A DNA stretch of 64,000 nucleotides, taken from NCBI GenBank assembly GCA_021029095.1, contig JAJOHG010000106.1, positions 1 to 64,000 of the forward strand. Reading direction: 5' to 3'. The notes beneath the pieces were generated by a model, which saw only the letters and a program-made list of their open reading frames with translations, was not told the origin of the DNA and did no database searches. The stretch is from Phellopilus nigrolimitatus (Eukaryota > Basidiomycota > Agaricomycetes > Hymenochaetales > Hymenochaetaceae). The position numbers and the translations under genes are program-made. Positions 40,064 to 51,460 of the stretch are shown here, in pieces; the stretch's first letter is position 1; every line of letters begins with the position of its first letter.

Positions 40064-42417
40064 CTAATCATCATGCGCGTCAGTCCAGTCCGCCTGGATG
40101 TCGACTTGGTCTTCCGCGATATCATTCTGCATGGTAGCGAGCTCGTCGAGGTCGCGGTCGGTTCGCTGGACGTGCTGTGTAAGCGGGACCGTGAGCTGGG
40201 ATCGCGGATGGTATGGGATGACGCGGAATGCCGCGAAGCGGTTTTTGTACAGTGAGCCGTCCATATCCGCGAGGATGTATGAGCCACCTTTGGTGCGGCG
40301 AGCAACGACGAGAGGGCCGAGGTAGCGATGCTTGGTCTTGCGGTTGAGCTCCTTCTCGACGCGTGTGTTCCGAGCTAAGACGAGGGCGCCGGGCTCGAAG
40401 TTGTACTCCTTGATCGAGTGCTCGTATTCGGATCGAAAGCGGTGTGCAGCTTTGAATCTTGACGCGAGTACGCGATCGTGTGCTGTCGCGAGATCTTCTG
40501 AGCGGCGTTGGAGGTCGTTGGCGCGTCTGGCTAGAAGTTCGATATGCGAGATGGTGCGGTCGAGGGTCGGGGACATATATGTCGCTTCAATAAGGTCGAG
40601 GGGAAGCGTGGGCTCCACTCCGTGCATAAGGTAGTATGGTGAGTATCCAGATGACGCTTTAATCGTGACTCGATCCGACCAGAAGGCGTATGCCGCGACT
40701 GCTGGCCACTTGCTATCGTCGCCTTTGCAGAGCTTCATGATGACTTCGCGAATATCACGGTGGGATCGCTCGACGATGCCGTTCGCTTGAGAGTTGTACG
40801 GGGATATCGCGATATGGTGTCCGATGTGGCGCGCGATCTTCGTGACGGCGGGCTCGAATGCGGACCCGTTGTCCGTGACGACGTCGATAAAGGGACCATG
40901 CCGGCAGACGATCTCGTCGAAGAGGAAGTTCTGGATAGCCTTCGCGCTCTCGTTACGCAGAAGTCGAAACTCGGGCCAGCCGGATAGGGAACAGCGCGCC
41001 TGAATGATGCACTGGAATCCGGCCGCTTTGGGCATGTGCATGATGTCGACATGAATGCGGCGAAACAGACCGGCTGGGGGTGGGATCGAGGGAGGGATGT
41101 GTAGGCGTTTCGTTTGACGGACTTGACACTCGTGACAAGAAGTCAGGAACCACTTGATGTCGCGGTCCATGAATGGCCACCAGAAGCGGTCGTGGATCCT
41201 GATCCGCACGGAGAAGAAGCCGCGATGTCCAATATCGTCATGCGAAGCCTCCATGATGTGGAAGCGCCGCGAAGCGTCCGGGACTTGTTGAGGGCGGTTC
41301 TTGCGGTTCTTTCGCCAGAAGAGATCCTTGTCGACAAAGAATTGCGCTGCGGCTCGAACGAAGGCCCGCAGCTTCGATTCGTCGCCCTTCAGATGCGCGG
41401 GCGGTTCGCTCGTGGTCAAGAATTTGCGGAATAGTTGGAGATGCGCATCGCGACGTTGTGCCTTCGAGGATCGCGGTATTGCAGGCGATGCCTTCTCGAC
41501 CGTAGCGGACGTCGCGAGGAACCCGTACTGCTCGTCGATCCAGTCCTCGTACTCTGTGTCGGGTGGGGGGTCCTCCGGTGCTGAAGGCCGTCTTGACACG
41601 CCATCCGCGCCTGAGTGCCGTTCCCCTGGGACGTGTACGAGCTTGAAGTTGAATAATAAGATGCCCGCGACCCAGCGGTTGATGGTAGCGTTCGGGAGGA
41701 GGTCGCGGTTGTTGATCATGCCGCTGATGTACTTCGCGTCGACCTCTACCACTAGGTATGGGAAACCGATGATGTAGAGTCGTGCTGCGCGGAGAGCTCG
41801 AAAGAGGCCAAAGAGCTCGGCCTTCGGTTGGGAGTAGTTCCGTTCGCGCTCGTTCCAGCAACCTGAGATAAAGCGCGATACGAAGCGTTCTCCCTTTTCT
41901 CCGAGCTGGAGGATGATGCAGCCGAAACCGATGTTCGAAGAGTCGACCGCGAGTATGATGGAACGGGTGCATTGATAGTCGATCGGTTTCAGCGCGGGGC
42001 AGTTCATGACGGTTTCCTTGACCCGTTGGAAGCACTCGATCTGTTCCGGGCCGAAAATGAAGTCGACGTTTTTGTTGAGGAGGACAGTGATCGGTTTCGT
42101 GAGTCGCGCGTAGTCCTTGATGAAGATACGAAGCACGCCGCATGTGCCTAGGAATTGGCGAACCTCTGAGACGTTACGCGGCTCAGGCCAGTCCCGGATA
42201 CACTGGACACGGGAATCATCTGCGACGCGTCCGTCGTATGTGCATGTGTGTCCAACGATGACTCCGGAAGGTGCGCAGAGCGTGATCTTCTTTCCTGATA
42301 GGGTTGCGCCGACGTTCTTGAGTCTCTGGAGAATGCGGTTGACGACGAGGAGGTGTTCGTAGATGAAACGACGGATCCCTGGGTTACCTTCCATTACCTC
42401 GTACGTACCGTCTTCGC
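40064..42417 (-). CDS. pol, 3' segment: end of RT, RNase H and integrase
   Basis: This segment continues the reverse transcriptase palm and thumb after the fold-back insertion (VMEGNPGIRRFIYEHL, GVLRIFIKDYARLTKP), then RNase H (ILAVDSSNIGFGC with the first Asp; KAELFGLFRALRAARLY; HSGADGVSR), then integrase with an H-H-C-C finger (HDDIGHRGFF...CHECQVRQ) and the catalytic residues in HVDIMHMP, VVTDNGSAF and SPYNSQANGIVERSH. The end has a GPL-type linker (RYLGPLVVARRTKGG) and no chromodomain, unlike the element at 16-22 kb. The open frame is uninterrupted for over 770 codons. The stop is at 40064. Confidence 0.93.
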
Positions 42418-42426
42418 GCTCGTATC

Positions 42427-44036
42427 ACTTCAGGTACCCCTCCTGGGGTACCCCTCTTAGGGTTAACCCCTGGGTTTGGGAATCTGCCCTAAGAGGCCCC
42501 AAAAGTGTGGTCCTTTCCCAAATCGACTTGGGAGGTCCAAAATAGTCATGGGAGACCATGGGACACCCCAATGGGTGGCCCAAATGAACATGTCCCAGCC
42601 CAACCTGAGTACAATTTTTTCTGTGCTCTATGTAGTTTCCTATACTGTTTGCCTGGTGAACTGTATATATAGGAAAGTGTATGGTGATCACCAATTGAAG
42701 TGATAACTGAGCAGTTGACATGGAAGCACACAACAATACCAAAGCAACAGCAGCAAGCCATTTTAATATATAGCATACAGGACACCCTTAGAAACACAGC
42801 TACTGTATGCCCTTATAGTCTGCCATCCAGCTGTTCTTGAATTGAGAGCTTATGTGGCCAGTAGAATTTATTTGGGGCAACCCATGGGCAGTCTGGGTCA
42901 CCCAAGACTACTTATGGGCCACCCAAATATTTTTGGGACATCCCAAATGATTTGGGTGGCCCAAATCGATTTGGGCCATTCAAGGGAATGCTTGGGTGGC
43001 CCAATGCATTTTGGGCGACCCAAGAGCTTATCTTAATCTATAGAAGGAATTCAAAAGCTTCTCTTGATAATAGAAGCCCCAAAGCTTATCCTTATCAGGT
43101 GAAATTCCAAAGCCTTATCCTTATCAGGTGATGCCCCAAAGCTTATCTTAATTAGATGAAGCAGCCGCTTTTGTTACTTTCTGCTTTGTACAATTCCTTA
43201 CTTTGTACACTTCTGACCTCACGCACTTTTGTTACTTTTGTACACTTTCACCAGTACTTTTTGTACACTTTTTGATCGCTTTTTGTACACTTTTTGTACA
43301 CTTTTTGTACACTTTTTGTACACTTTTTGACCGCTTTTTGTACACTTTCTAAACAACTTTTTGTACACTTTTTGTACACTTTTTGACCGCTTTTTGTACA
43401 CTTTCTAAACAACTTTTTGTACACTTTTTGTACACTTTTTGACCGCTTTTTGTACACTTTTTATACACTTTTTGTACACTTTTTGTACACTTTCTGTACA
43501 CTTTTTGTACACTTTTTAAACAACTTTTTGTACACTTTTTGTACACTTTCTGTACACTTTCTCACCAACTTCTTGTACACTTCTTGTACACTTTTTGTCT
43601 GAAAATGTCTTGGAGTCAATCTGTGGGATTTAGTGTTCTGTTAATAGCATAGCAAGTTCTGCTTCGATTGTGATGCCCTTATATTCGAAATGTATGCACT
43701 GATAAGCTCTACACTATGCAAAAACAAACACCCAGATTGGTACAGTATTGGTAGTGTGAGAGGCAAACAGATCCTAAAAGCCCATAGAGGTGAACTTAGA
43801 TGACCTGTTTCCCTCTTGCTCTACCAATATTGCATCTATCTGGGTGTCTGTTTTGCATGCTATAGAGCATGACGGTGCACACATTTCAAATATAATATCA
43901 TTGCAATCGAAGTAGAACTTGTTATGCTATCAGCAAATTAACTGAAACCCGCAGATTGACTTGTGGTATGCCCTATTTCAGTGCAGTTTAGTGCTCTTAC
44001 CTGATACTCTTTCACATATGTGGTAGAGTTACTGGA
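42427..44036 (+). repeat. left arm of the fold-back element
   Basis: 1610 bases. Pairs base-for-base with 44388-45997 in inverted orientation. The arms end at GTAGAGTTACTGGA / TCCAGTAACTCTAC around the central loop. Confidence 0.92.
43245..43600 (+). repeat. 12-base minisatellite in the left arm
   Basis: About 25 tandem copies of TTTTTGTACACT with variants (TTTCTGTACACT, a longer unit with GACCGC, and CTAAACAAC). The open frames it creates (repeated Lys-Ser-Val-Gln-Lys or Thr-Phe-Cys-Thr-Leu) are artefacts of the repeat. Confidence 0.9.
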
Positions 44037-44387
44037 GTATCAAATGAAGTTGGCTATGTTCTCTGATAATGTTAGATCATCCTAGAATGATACAATGTGA
44101 GACTTATTGTTTGTTTATATCTCTAGCAGTAACTACTATTTGACTTTAAAGACACATGTAGGATGAGTTTCAATAAGTCAGTCTTGTCAGATCATGAAGT
44201 CATGAAGGATTGAGATTCAATTGTAAAAGTAATTGCCAAGAAATCTAAGTTACTGTGTTTACACAAGTACTATCTTATGATTACATCCAGAACTGAATGG
44301 AAGGGTAGCTTTGAATTCTATATGAAACCAGAATCTGGAATCTCAGTGCTCCATTAACTCTATGACATCGTCAAAGCCTGTAAAGTG
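44037..44387. other. unique loop of the fold-back element
   Basis: 351 bases of AT-rich sequence without mirror symmetry and without an open frame of note. It would form the hairpin loop. Confidence 0.8.
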
Positions 44388-45997
44388 TCCAGTAACTCTA
44401 CCACATATGTGAAAGAGTATCAGGTAAGAGCACTAAACTGCACTGAAATAGGGCATACCACAAGTCAATCTGCGGGTTTCAGTTAATTTGCTGATAGCAT
44501 AACAAGTTCTACTTCGATTGCAATGATATTATATTTGAAATGTGTGCACCGTCATGCTCTATAGCATGCAAAACAGACACCCAGATAGATGCAATATTGG
44601 TAGAGCAAGAGGGAAACAGGTCATCTAAGTTCACCTCTATGGGCTTTTAGGATCTGTTTGCCTCTCACACTACCAATACTGTACCAATCTGGGTGTTTGT
44701 TTTTGCATAGTGTAGAGCTTATCAGTGCATACATTTCGAATATAAGGGCATCACAATCGAAGCAGAACTTGCTATGCTATTAACAGAACACTAAATCCCA
44801 CAGATTGACTCCAAGACATTTTCAGACAAAAAGTGTACAAGAAGTGTACAAGAAGTTGGTGAGAAAGTGTACAGAAAGTGTACAAAAAGTGTACAAAAAG
44901 TTGTTTAAAAAGTGTACAAAAAGTGTACAGAAAGTGTACAAAAAGTGTACAAAAAGTGTATAAAAAGTGTACAAAAAGCGGTCAAAAAGTGTACAAAAAG
45001 TGTACAAAAAGTTGTTTAGAAAGTGTACAAAAAGCGGTCAAAAAGTGTACAAAAAGTGTACAAAAAGTTGTTTAGAAAGTGTACAAAAAGCGGTCAAAAA
45101 GTGTACAAAAAGTGTACAAAAAGTGTACAAAAAGTGTACAAAAAGCGATCAAAAAGTGTACAAAAAGTACTGGTGAAAGTGTACAAAAGTAACAAAAGTG
45201 CGTGAGGTCAGAAGTGTACAAAGTAAGGAATTGTACAAAGCAGAAAGTAACAAAAGCGGCTGCTTCATCTAATTAAGATAAGCTTTGGGGCATCACCTGA
45301 TAAGGATAAGGCTTTGGAATTTCACCTGATAAGGATAAGCTTTGGGGCTTCTATTATCAAGAGAAGCTTTTGAATTCCTTCTATAGATTAAGATAAGCTC
45401 TTGGGTCGCCCAAAATGCATTGGGCCACCCAAGCATTCCCTTGAATGGCCCAAATCGATTTGGGCCACCCAAATCATTTGGGATGTCCCAAAAATATTTG
45501 GGTGGCCCATAAGTAGTCTTGGGTGACCCAGACTGCCCATGGGTTGCCCCAAATAAATTCTACTGGCCACATAAGCTCTCAATTCAAGAACAGCTGGATG
45601 GCAGACTATAAGGGCATACAGTAGCTGTGTTTCTAAGGGTGTCCTGTATGCTATATATTAAAATGGCTTGCTGCTGTTGCTTTGGTATTGTTGTGTGCTT
45701 CCATGTCAACTGCTCAGTTATCACTTCAATTGGTGATCACCATACACTTTCCTATATATACAGTTCACCAGGCAAACAGTATAGGAAACTACATAGAGCA
45801 CAGAAAAAATTGTACTCAGGTTGGGCTGGGACATGTTCATTTGGGCCACCCATTGGGGTGTCCCATGGTCTCCCATGACTATTTTGGACCTCCCAAGTCG
45901 ATTTGGGAAAGGACCACACTTTTGGGGCCTCTTAGGGCAGATTCCCAAACCCAGGGGTTAACCCTAAGAGGGGTACCCCAGGAGGGGTACCTGAAGT
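44388..45997 (-). repeat. right arm of the fold-back element
   Basis: Inverted partner of 42427-44036. Its copy of the minisatellite lies at about 44824-45179, reading AGTGTACAAAAA on the plus strand. Confidence 0.92.
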
Positions 45998-46006
45998 GCT
46001 CGTATC

Positions 46007-46222
46007 GGGTTTCCGGACCTTTCACGGGAATGTCGTCAATGAATGGGACCGTATGTCCAGGGATTTCATCGCGGAGAATGAACGTGATGTCGCCATGCAT
46101 AGTCTGCTGTGAGTTCGTCCACCCCATAGGGATCGCTGTGATACGGAAGGTCCCCAGTGGTGTCTGGAACGTAGTGAGATCGCGAGAGTCCTCATGCAGC
46201 TTCCGTTGGTCGAATGCGACGA
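46007..46222 (-). CDS. pol, middle segment: reverse transcriptase core
   Basis: Part of the reverse transcriptase between the two insertions: FDQRKLHEDSRDLTTFQTP, LGTFRITAIPMGWTNSQQ and the catalytic box FIDDIP, where the usual YVDD/YIDD is FIDD. The frame joins 51461-52500 on one side and 40064-42417 on the other once the insertions and one copy of each duplication are removed. Confidence 0.9.
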
Positions 46223-46459
46223 GGGCAGTGATTACTATAATTACAAGAATTTCTAGGCATTTGGTGTGTAGATACTGTTGTCTTTATTCCTGTACTTTTT
46301 GTATAACATATCTAGCGTAGTTTAACACAATTCAAAGACGAGTTTTTATAAATGGTGTGTTCTTTTTTGAAACTTGCATAGTGCGAGTTCTAGAAATTTG
46401 CATGCATATATTGTGAGTGCATTGTAGATTTTAATAATGGTGTAGCTTTGTTTATAAAC

Positions 46460-47040
46460 TTAGCATGGTCTTTTAGAACTGGCTCAGGCTATATTCAGAA
46501 TAGTATATACCTTTTATCAAAATCATACAGATTTGTTTTCAAACAATGGTATGATCTTTTAGAACTGGCTCAGGCTATATTCAGAATAGTATATACCTTT
46601 TATCAAAATCATACAGATTTGTTTTCAAACAATGGTATGATCTTGTAGAACTGGCTCAGGCTATATTCAGAATAGTATGTACCTTTTATCAAAATCATAC
46701 AGATTTGTTTTCAAACAATGGTATGATCTTGTAGAACTGGCTCAGACTATATTCAAAACAGTATATACCTGTTTTCAAAATCATACAGGTCTGTTTTCAA
46801 ATAATAGCATGACCTTCTAGAATCGACTCAGGCTATATTCAAAACAGTATATACCTTTTGTCAAAATCATACAGATTTGTTTTCAATCAAATGCTCTGAT
46901 TTGTACAACATGTCTGGGCTGTTTTCAAATAATAGCTTGGTTTTGTAGAACCGGCTCAGGTTATATTCAAAGTAGTGTATACCTTTTTTCAAAATCATAC
47001 ACTAATTTGTACAACTTGTCTGAGCTGTTTCTAAATAATG
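46460..47040 (+). repeat. 86-base tandem repeat array
   Basis: Six to seven copies of a unit beginning TGGTATGATCTTTTAGAACTG and containing GGCTCAGGCTATATTCA and AAAATCATACAGATTTGTTTTC. Copies start at about 46461, 46547, 46633, 46719 and 46805, then degrade rightward. Confidence 0.88.
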
Positions 47041-47269
47041 TAATTATATACTCTAGGAATGGGCCGGAACCCCTCCTGTTTTGGGTAGAATTTGTCATTA
47101 TTGTTATATAATGTGCCGTTGATGTGCACTCCGCCCTCGGCTTCTGTGCTCACTGCCACCCGACTCCCGCCTTCTTACTAATCAGCCCGACACTGCATTG
47201 CCTTTTTTTTGTTCATCACATTTTCACTTACATTTTTTGTATTATGTACGAAAAATTAAGTATTATTAT

Positions 47270-48025
47270 TAGCTATACCTTGAAGAACACGCGCGCACCG
47301 AGAGCGTGAGGATCGCCACGAGACCTCGACGACGCCGCGCGCCGCGTCCGTGCGGCGCTCCGTGGGACGGTGCGCAACCGTCTCGCGCAGAGTACCCGCC
47401 GCCGCGACGCGCTCCACGTCGCACACACGCGCTCGAGCACGCGTGTGCGATGTACCACCCTATCCACAACCCCACCAGCACCCCTCCGCTCGTGACCTCG
47501 CAGCGTGCGCGGGGCGCGTCGAGCACCAGTTTCCATCTGTTCGCCTTCGGGTTGAGCAGCACGCCGTGGCGCACGGGCGGATGAGGCGCATGGACGACGC
47601 GCGCGTCGTGCACGGCATTTGCAACTGCGCCTGCAGCTGGATGTGCGCGGGCGGGCAGTGTCTGCCAGCGGGATTAGTCGGCCTTCCCGCACAGCGTAGA
47701 CGAGACGACAGAGTCGGGGGATCGCCAGAGGCCGCACAAAGGGTAGCGAGCGGGCGGGTCGTTGTAGAACGTGTGATGCCAGATCTTCTCTGCATCACCG
47801 CGGTCGGTGGCAGCAGCTGGCACACGCGAGCCTCTTGAAGGCGTCGCGGACGAACGGGGATGTGAGCGAGTGCACAAGCACGCGCAGCGCTTTGTCGTCG
47901 TCGAGTACACACGCGTGCCGTCGAGCACGAGCGCGTGCCCGCGCATCCGTGTTGTCGTCGTTGTCGAGTCCACGGCGTGGCTTGGGGTGTCGTCAGTTGC
48001 AGGACGTGCGGGGTCTTGTTGCACG
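47270..48025 (-). pseudogene. rearranged actin (or actin-related protein) gene fragments
   Basis: On the minus strand one frame contains GDAEKIWHHTFYND (about 47790), which matches actin's W-D-D-M-E-K-I-W-H-H-T-F-Y-N-E-L-R block. About 250 bases further on another frame contains VLLNPKANRWKL (about 47540), matching actin's PLNPKANREKM. In real actin these blocks are only about 20 residues apart, so the copy is rearranged or contains inserted sequence. There is no intact frame. The region is GC-rich and sits in an AT-rich mobile element, so capture of a host actin-family exon is the simplest reading. Confidence 0.6.
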
Positions 48026-48159
48026 GCGGCTGTGTCGTGGAGGTGAGAGCAGGGGTGGCGACGTCGTCGTCAACGATGATGTGAAAAAAAAAACTGATGA
48101 CGCGTCATCTGTCTTGCCAAAATAGGACAGATTTGCGCTCCAAATTTGGCTTGCCGAAC

Positions 48160-49250
48160 GCATGCCGAAACTGTGGCACAGAAAGAAATAAGAAAATACA
48201 CTCAGAATCACACCAACTGGCCTTTTTACCTCAAAATAAAAATGATGAAAAATAGTTATATATATTAATCAATCATCCTACAAAGTTTCAAGCATTTTAG
48301 AGCATGTTATTTAGAGATAATTGCAAAATAGTAGTTCAAACTCGACATTTCTCCATATTTTGGGTATTCTGTGCACTCTGGAGGACAGATGGGCACCCGG
48401 AATGCCAACAGAGCCAAGGCCCATATTAGATACACTCACTTCTTGAGTTTTTGTCTGTGGGGACACTCCCTCAGCTGCTGCAAAAGTGCTTTATGTGTGT
48501 TTCCTAGTTCATGCTTTTCTTCACTCTGCAGACTTTATTTCTCCTTAAAGTAGTGCAAGACTTTGTATATAGTATAATCCATTATATATTAAGTATTGTA
48601 CAAAGGTTTAGAGTCTCAGGTGCCCTACAGACAGATCTATGCAAGAAACAGTCCCGGGGATCAGGTCATAAGTAAATTTGTATATATATGCTGATTTAAT
48701 ATTGTCATTGAGCTCAGATAAATTCAAAAATTTCAGACTAGCATGAATACTATGTATTAAAAGCACCCCAGGTATTAGATTTGAGTTTTAAAGGAAGAAA
48801 GTTGAAGAGGTAGCAAAAGACTCAAGGATGAGTAGGTTAGATGAGTGATTTGCAGTAGCAGTTGCTCGTTCTCGAGCACCGAAACTCAGATCACACATTT
48901 TCAACTCCCACAACAAAAATCGGACTCCATAGGACCTTTATACTATTATGATAGAGCAGTTATTGAAAAAATGAAAAGATTCTATCTACCCGATCTTTCT
49001 CTACAATATTTTTCGAGTTTTTGTCCAAAAACTTCGGTTTTACGGTACTCGTTTCTTTTATGGCGCAACATCTACAGTGATCGGGAAGGCAATTATTTTC
49101 TAGGCAGTACCCACACACACCATGTACCTATATACCAAGTTTCAGAGTGATCGGGCGAAAACTACAAATTAAATAAATCAAAAACTGTCGCTCGGGAGCT
49201 GCTTGAATGCATGAGCGGAGATTGCCGAGCCGCGCGTGCCCTATGAGGAC
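48160..49250. other. AT-rich filler inside the 5.2-kb element
   Basis: No coding capacity and no clear repeat partner in the window. A GTCGTTTGACTTC...CGTCGTCGTCCACAACG segment near 49250 marks the return to GC-rich sequence. Confidence 0.4.
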
Positions 49251-49699
49251 GTCGTTTGACTTCACTCTCCGTCGTCGTCCACAACGTCCTCGACATCGCA
49301 GAGGACGTCGAGCAATAGGTAAGTGCTCAAAAAGACTTTGTTTTGGTGTCTAATCTCATTACAACTACTTTTTAGTACTTTTCACTTGCTTTTCGGGACT
49401 GGATCGAGTCCGAAGCGTGCCACGTCGACGACCCACGTCGCCGTCGCATCCCCCGCGTCAACACTGATGTCCCTGTGCGGGCCCAGGGTCCCGACCTCTT
49501 ACGAGTAAGCAACCCTGTATCTGCATGCGCGATGGCCCCGCCCATGTATAACTACCCTTTCCAGAACCAGGTACAGCAGCTTCCTCAGTTCGTGCAGCCT
49601 GACTCCACACTCTCGCCCCCTTCTTCCCCCGCCCTCTCTCCCTCTCCGCTGTTTTTTGCGCAGGCGTGTCGCGCGCGGGCCGCGCGCGCACCACGCGGC

Positions 49700-49890
49700 C
49701 CCCATTCGCATGCGTGCAACGGCTGGGCCGCCTCGCGTGCGTGCAACGGCTGGGTCTCGCGCGCGTGTGCCAGCTGGACCGTCTCGCGCGCGTGCGCCAG
49801 CTGGACCGTCTTGCGCGCGTGCGACGGCCGGGTCTTGCGCGCGTGCGACTGTGTGCGATGGCTGGGTCTCGCGTGCGTGCGACAACTGGG
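49700..49890 (+). repeat. GC-rich minisatellite, about 30-base unit
   Basis: Degenerate tandem units such as CGCGCGTGCGCCAGCTGGAC, CGTGCGACGGCCGGGTCTTG and CGTGCAACGGCTGGG. The overlapping long frames on both strands here (up to 347 codons) come from this repeat structure and the GC content. Confidence 0.7.
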
Positions 49891-50589
49891 CCCCATTCTC
49901 ATGCATGCGACGGCTGGCGTCCCACCGCACTCGCAAGGTTCGCTACCCTGGACCACCTGGAAGCGCGCGCCCATCGCGCTCGCTACTCTGGACCACACAA
50001 ACGCGCGCGCCCATCGCGCTTGCAGGGTCCGCTATTCTGGACCGCACGAACGACCCGCATCCATCGTGCTCGCAAGGTTCGCTACTCTGTCTCGTTCCAC
50101 CGACCGGATCCACTTCGTCTGCCGAGCTCGCCTCGCTTCGATAATCGCGCGGCCCTTCTCTTGCTTCGACGATCGCGCGGCCCTCCTCTTGTCGTGCGAC
50201 ATCCTTCGTGCTCCGACATCCACTTCTCTGTCTCATTCCATCACCCGAAGACGCTTCGTCTGCGGTGCGTCGAGGCGAGGCGAGATCGCATTGGCTTCGT
50301 CTTGTCATTCAGTGCCCTTCGCGCTCGCAAGGTCCGCCACTCTGTCTCGTTCCATCAACCGAAGACGCTTCGTCTGCCGCGCTCGCCTCGCTACCCGCGC
50401 AAGAGCATTCTGCATGCACCGCAAGTACCACTGATTGTGCACACGCGCGAACAGGGTTTATTGCGTCCCCAGACGCCACTGCCCCCTCTCCGCGTCGCGT
50501 GTCGCGTGCACAGACGCCGCCGCCTCGTTTCGTGTTTCGCTCGTCCGCGCCTTCTTACGGCGAGCGCGTCGGTCGTGTATCGCGCTCGG

Positions 50590-50850
50590 CCTTTTTCTAA
50601 TACATTTTCTTTCTTCTCTTTTCCCCCAATTCGTTTTATGCGCACACTATTTTCCCTTTTAAATAATTACGCTAGCTTCTATAATAGAAACAATAAATAT
50701 TTTCTGTAACAAAAAAAAAGCAAAAAAAAAAAGCCCGACAACAGCGACAGCGGGCGGGAGGGCGGGCGACAGTGAGCGGCGAGGCGGGAAAGCGGTGCAA
50801 TATGCGCGGCCCGCTCAATAGACTTTTATGCGTAAGCGAGGGGTTTAAAA
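50590..50850. repeat. terminal-type block related to the arms at 32-36 kb
   Basis: Shares order and sequence pieces with 35590-35820: GCTCGGCCTTT, a CCCCCAATTCGTTT segment, an AT-rich interval, then ACAGCG...GCGGGCG and GCGGCCCG. This indicates that the two gene-capturing elements are related. Confidence 0.5.
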
Positions 50851-51460
50851 ATAATCTTACGCACCCTTAAAGTATTTGTAATCATTCTGCTGCCCGCACA
50901 GCAATCCCTGACCATTTTAGGATAAGCAGCCCAGGGTCTGCCGGACATGCCGGGAAGCCTTGCACCGGCATAGCTGGCCAGCCTGGGGGCCCAGGTAGGT
51001 AACCCGGGATGTGCATGTGACGTAATACTGTACTGTTTGGTACTGGTGCAATTATAATAAGTGACCTGGTCTTTATGAAAATGACATTAGGATATTCTTG
51101 ATACAGCTCTGTTGCTTTTTAACAATTATGCTTTCTATTTGATTATTTGAATAGCCCAGTATATACAAGAGCATATGCAGCTCCGATAATATGTATCCGA
51201 GTTTTAAGATTTCCTGTAGCTCATTAAACATTTTCAGTTAGTTTTTGTGAAAAACACTAGAGCATTGTACAAAATGCGTAGGCTGTCATCAAAATCCCAA
51301 TTCAGTCCTACTACTAGAACTGCCTATACATTTTTGATAATTTGCTATATAGATTTTTAAACGATGCTAGACGTTTTTGTTAAATAGCATACCATTCAAG
51401 ACAACAGTATTTACAGGCAATATGTGTGTGTTTTATATATAATTAGAGTAATTAGTAGTG

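Larger units (their letters stand above)
42427..45997. mobile_element. fold-back transposon: two 1610-base inverted arms and a 351-base loop
   Basis: The element begins ACTTCAGGTACCCC and ends with its reverse complement. It is flanked by the 9-base duplication GCTCGTATC (42418-42426 and 45998-46006) inside the retrotransposon's reverse-transcriptase sequence. Every position I compared obeys left + right = 88424, so 42427-44036 and 44388-45997 are mirror arms that look identical. The 9-base duplication fits Mutator-like transposition, but no transposase is encoded. Each arm has a terminal block of TTGGG/CCCAA and GGGCCACCCAA steps, a 12-base minisatellite, and an inner imperfect palindrome. 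Confidence 0.9.
46223..51460. mobile_element. 5.2-kb DNA element with short TIRs, tandem repeats and captured host-gene pieces
   Basis: Bounded by a 7-base duplication GCGACGA (46216-46222 and 51461-51467) inside pol. The left end GGGCAGTGATTACTATAATTA and the right end (reverse complement CACTACTAATTACTCTAATTA) are imperfect inverted repeats that continue loosely inward (ATACTGTTGTCTT on both sides). No transposase is visible. Contents from left: an 86-base tandem array, GC-rich sequence with actin fragments, AT-rich filler, a GC-rich minisatellite region and a terminal block resembling the arms at 32-36 kb. The superfamily is unclear: 7-8 base duplications would suit hAT-like elements. Confidence 0.7.

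Noticed and set aside
40098..42362. Plus-strand frames over the second pol and a 301-codon minus frame in another phase
   Set aside because: Overlaps of the 776-codon pol frame, which alone carries the RNase H and integrase motifs.
43245..43600. Possible CRISPR-like or telomere-like array
   Set aside because: The units abut with no spacers, the unit is 12 bases, and the organism is eukaryotic. It is not TTAGGG-type.
43219..45205. Repeated Lys/Ser/Gln/Val and Thr/Phe/Cys small proteins
   Set aside because: Translations of the TTTTTGTACACT minisatellite in the fold-back arms.
49475..50709. Long overlapping plus frames (319 and 347 codons) and several minus frames
   Set aside because: GC-rich minisatellite sequence is open in several frames at once. 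The products are Arg/Cys/Ala-rich without domains.
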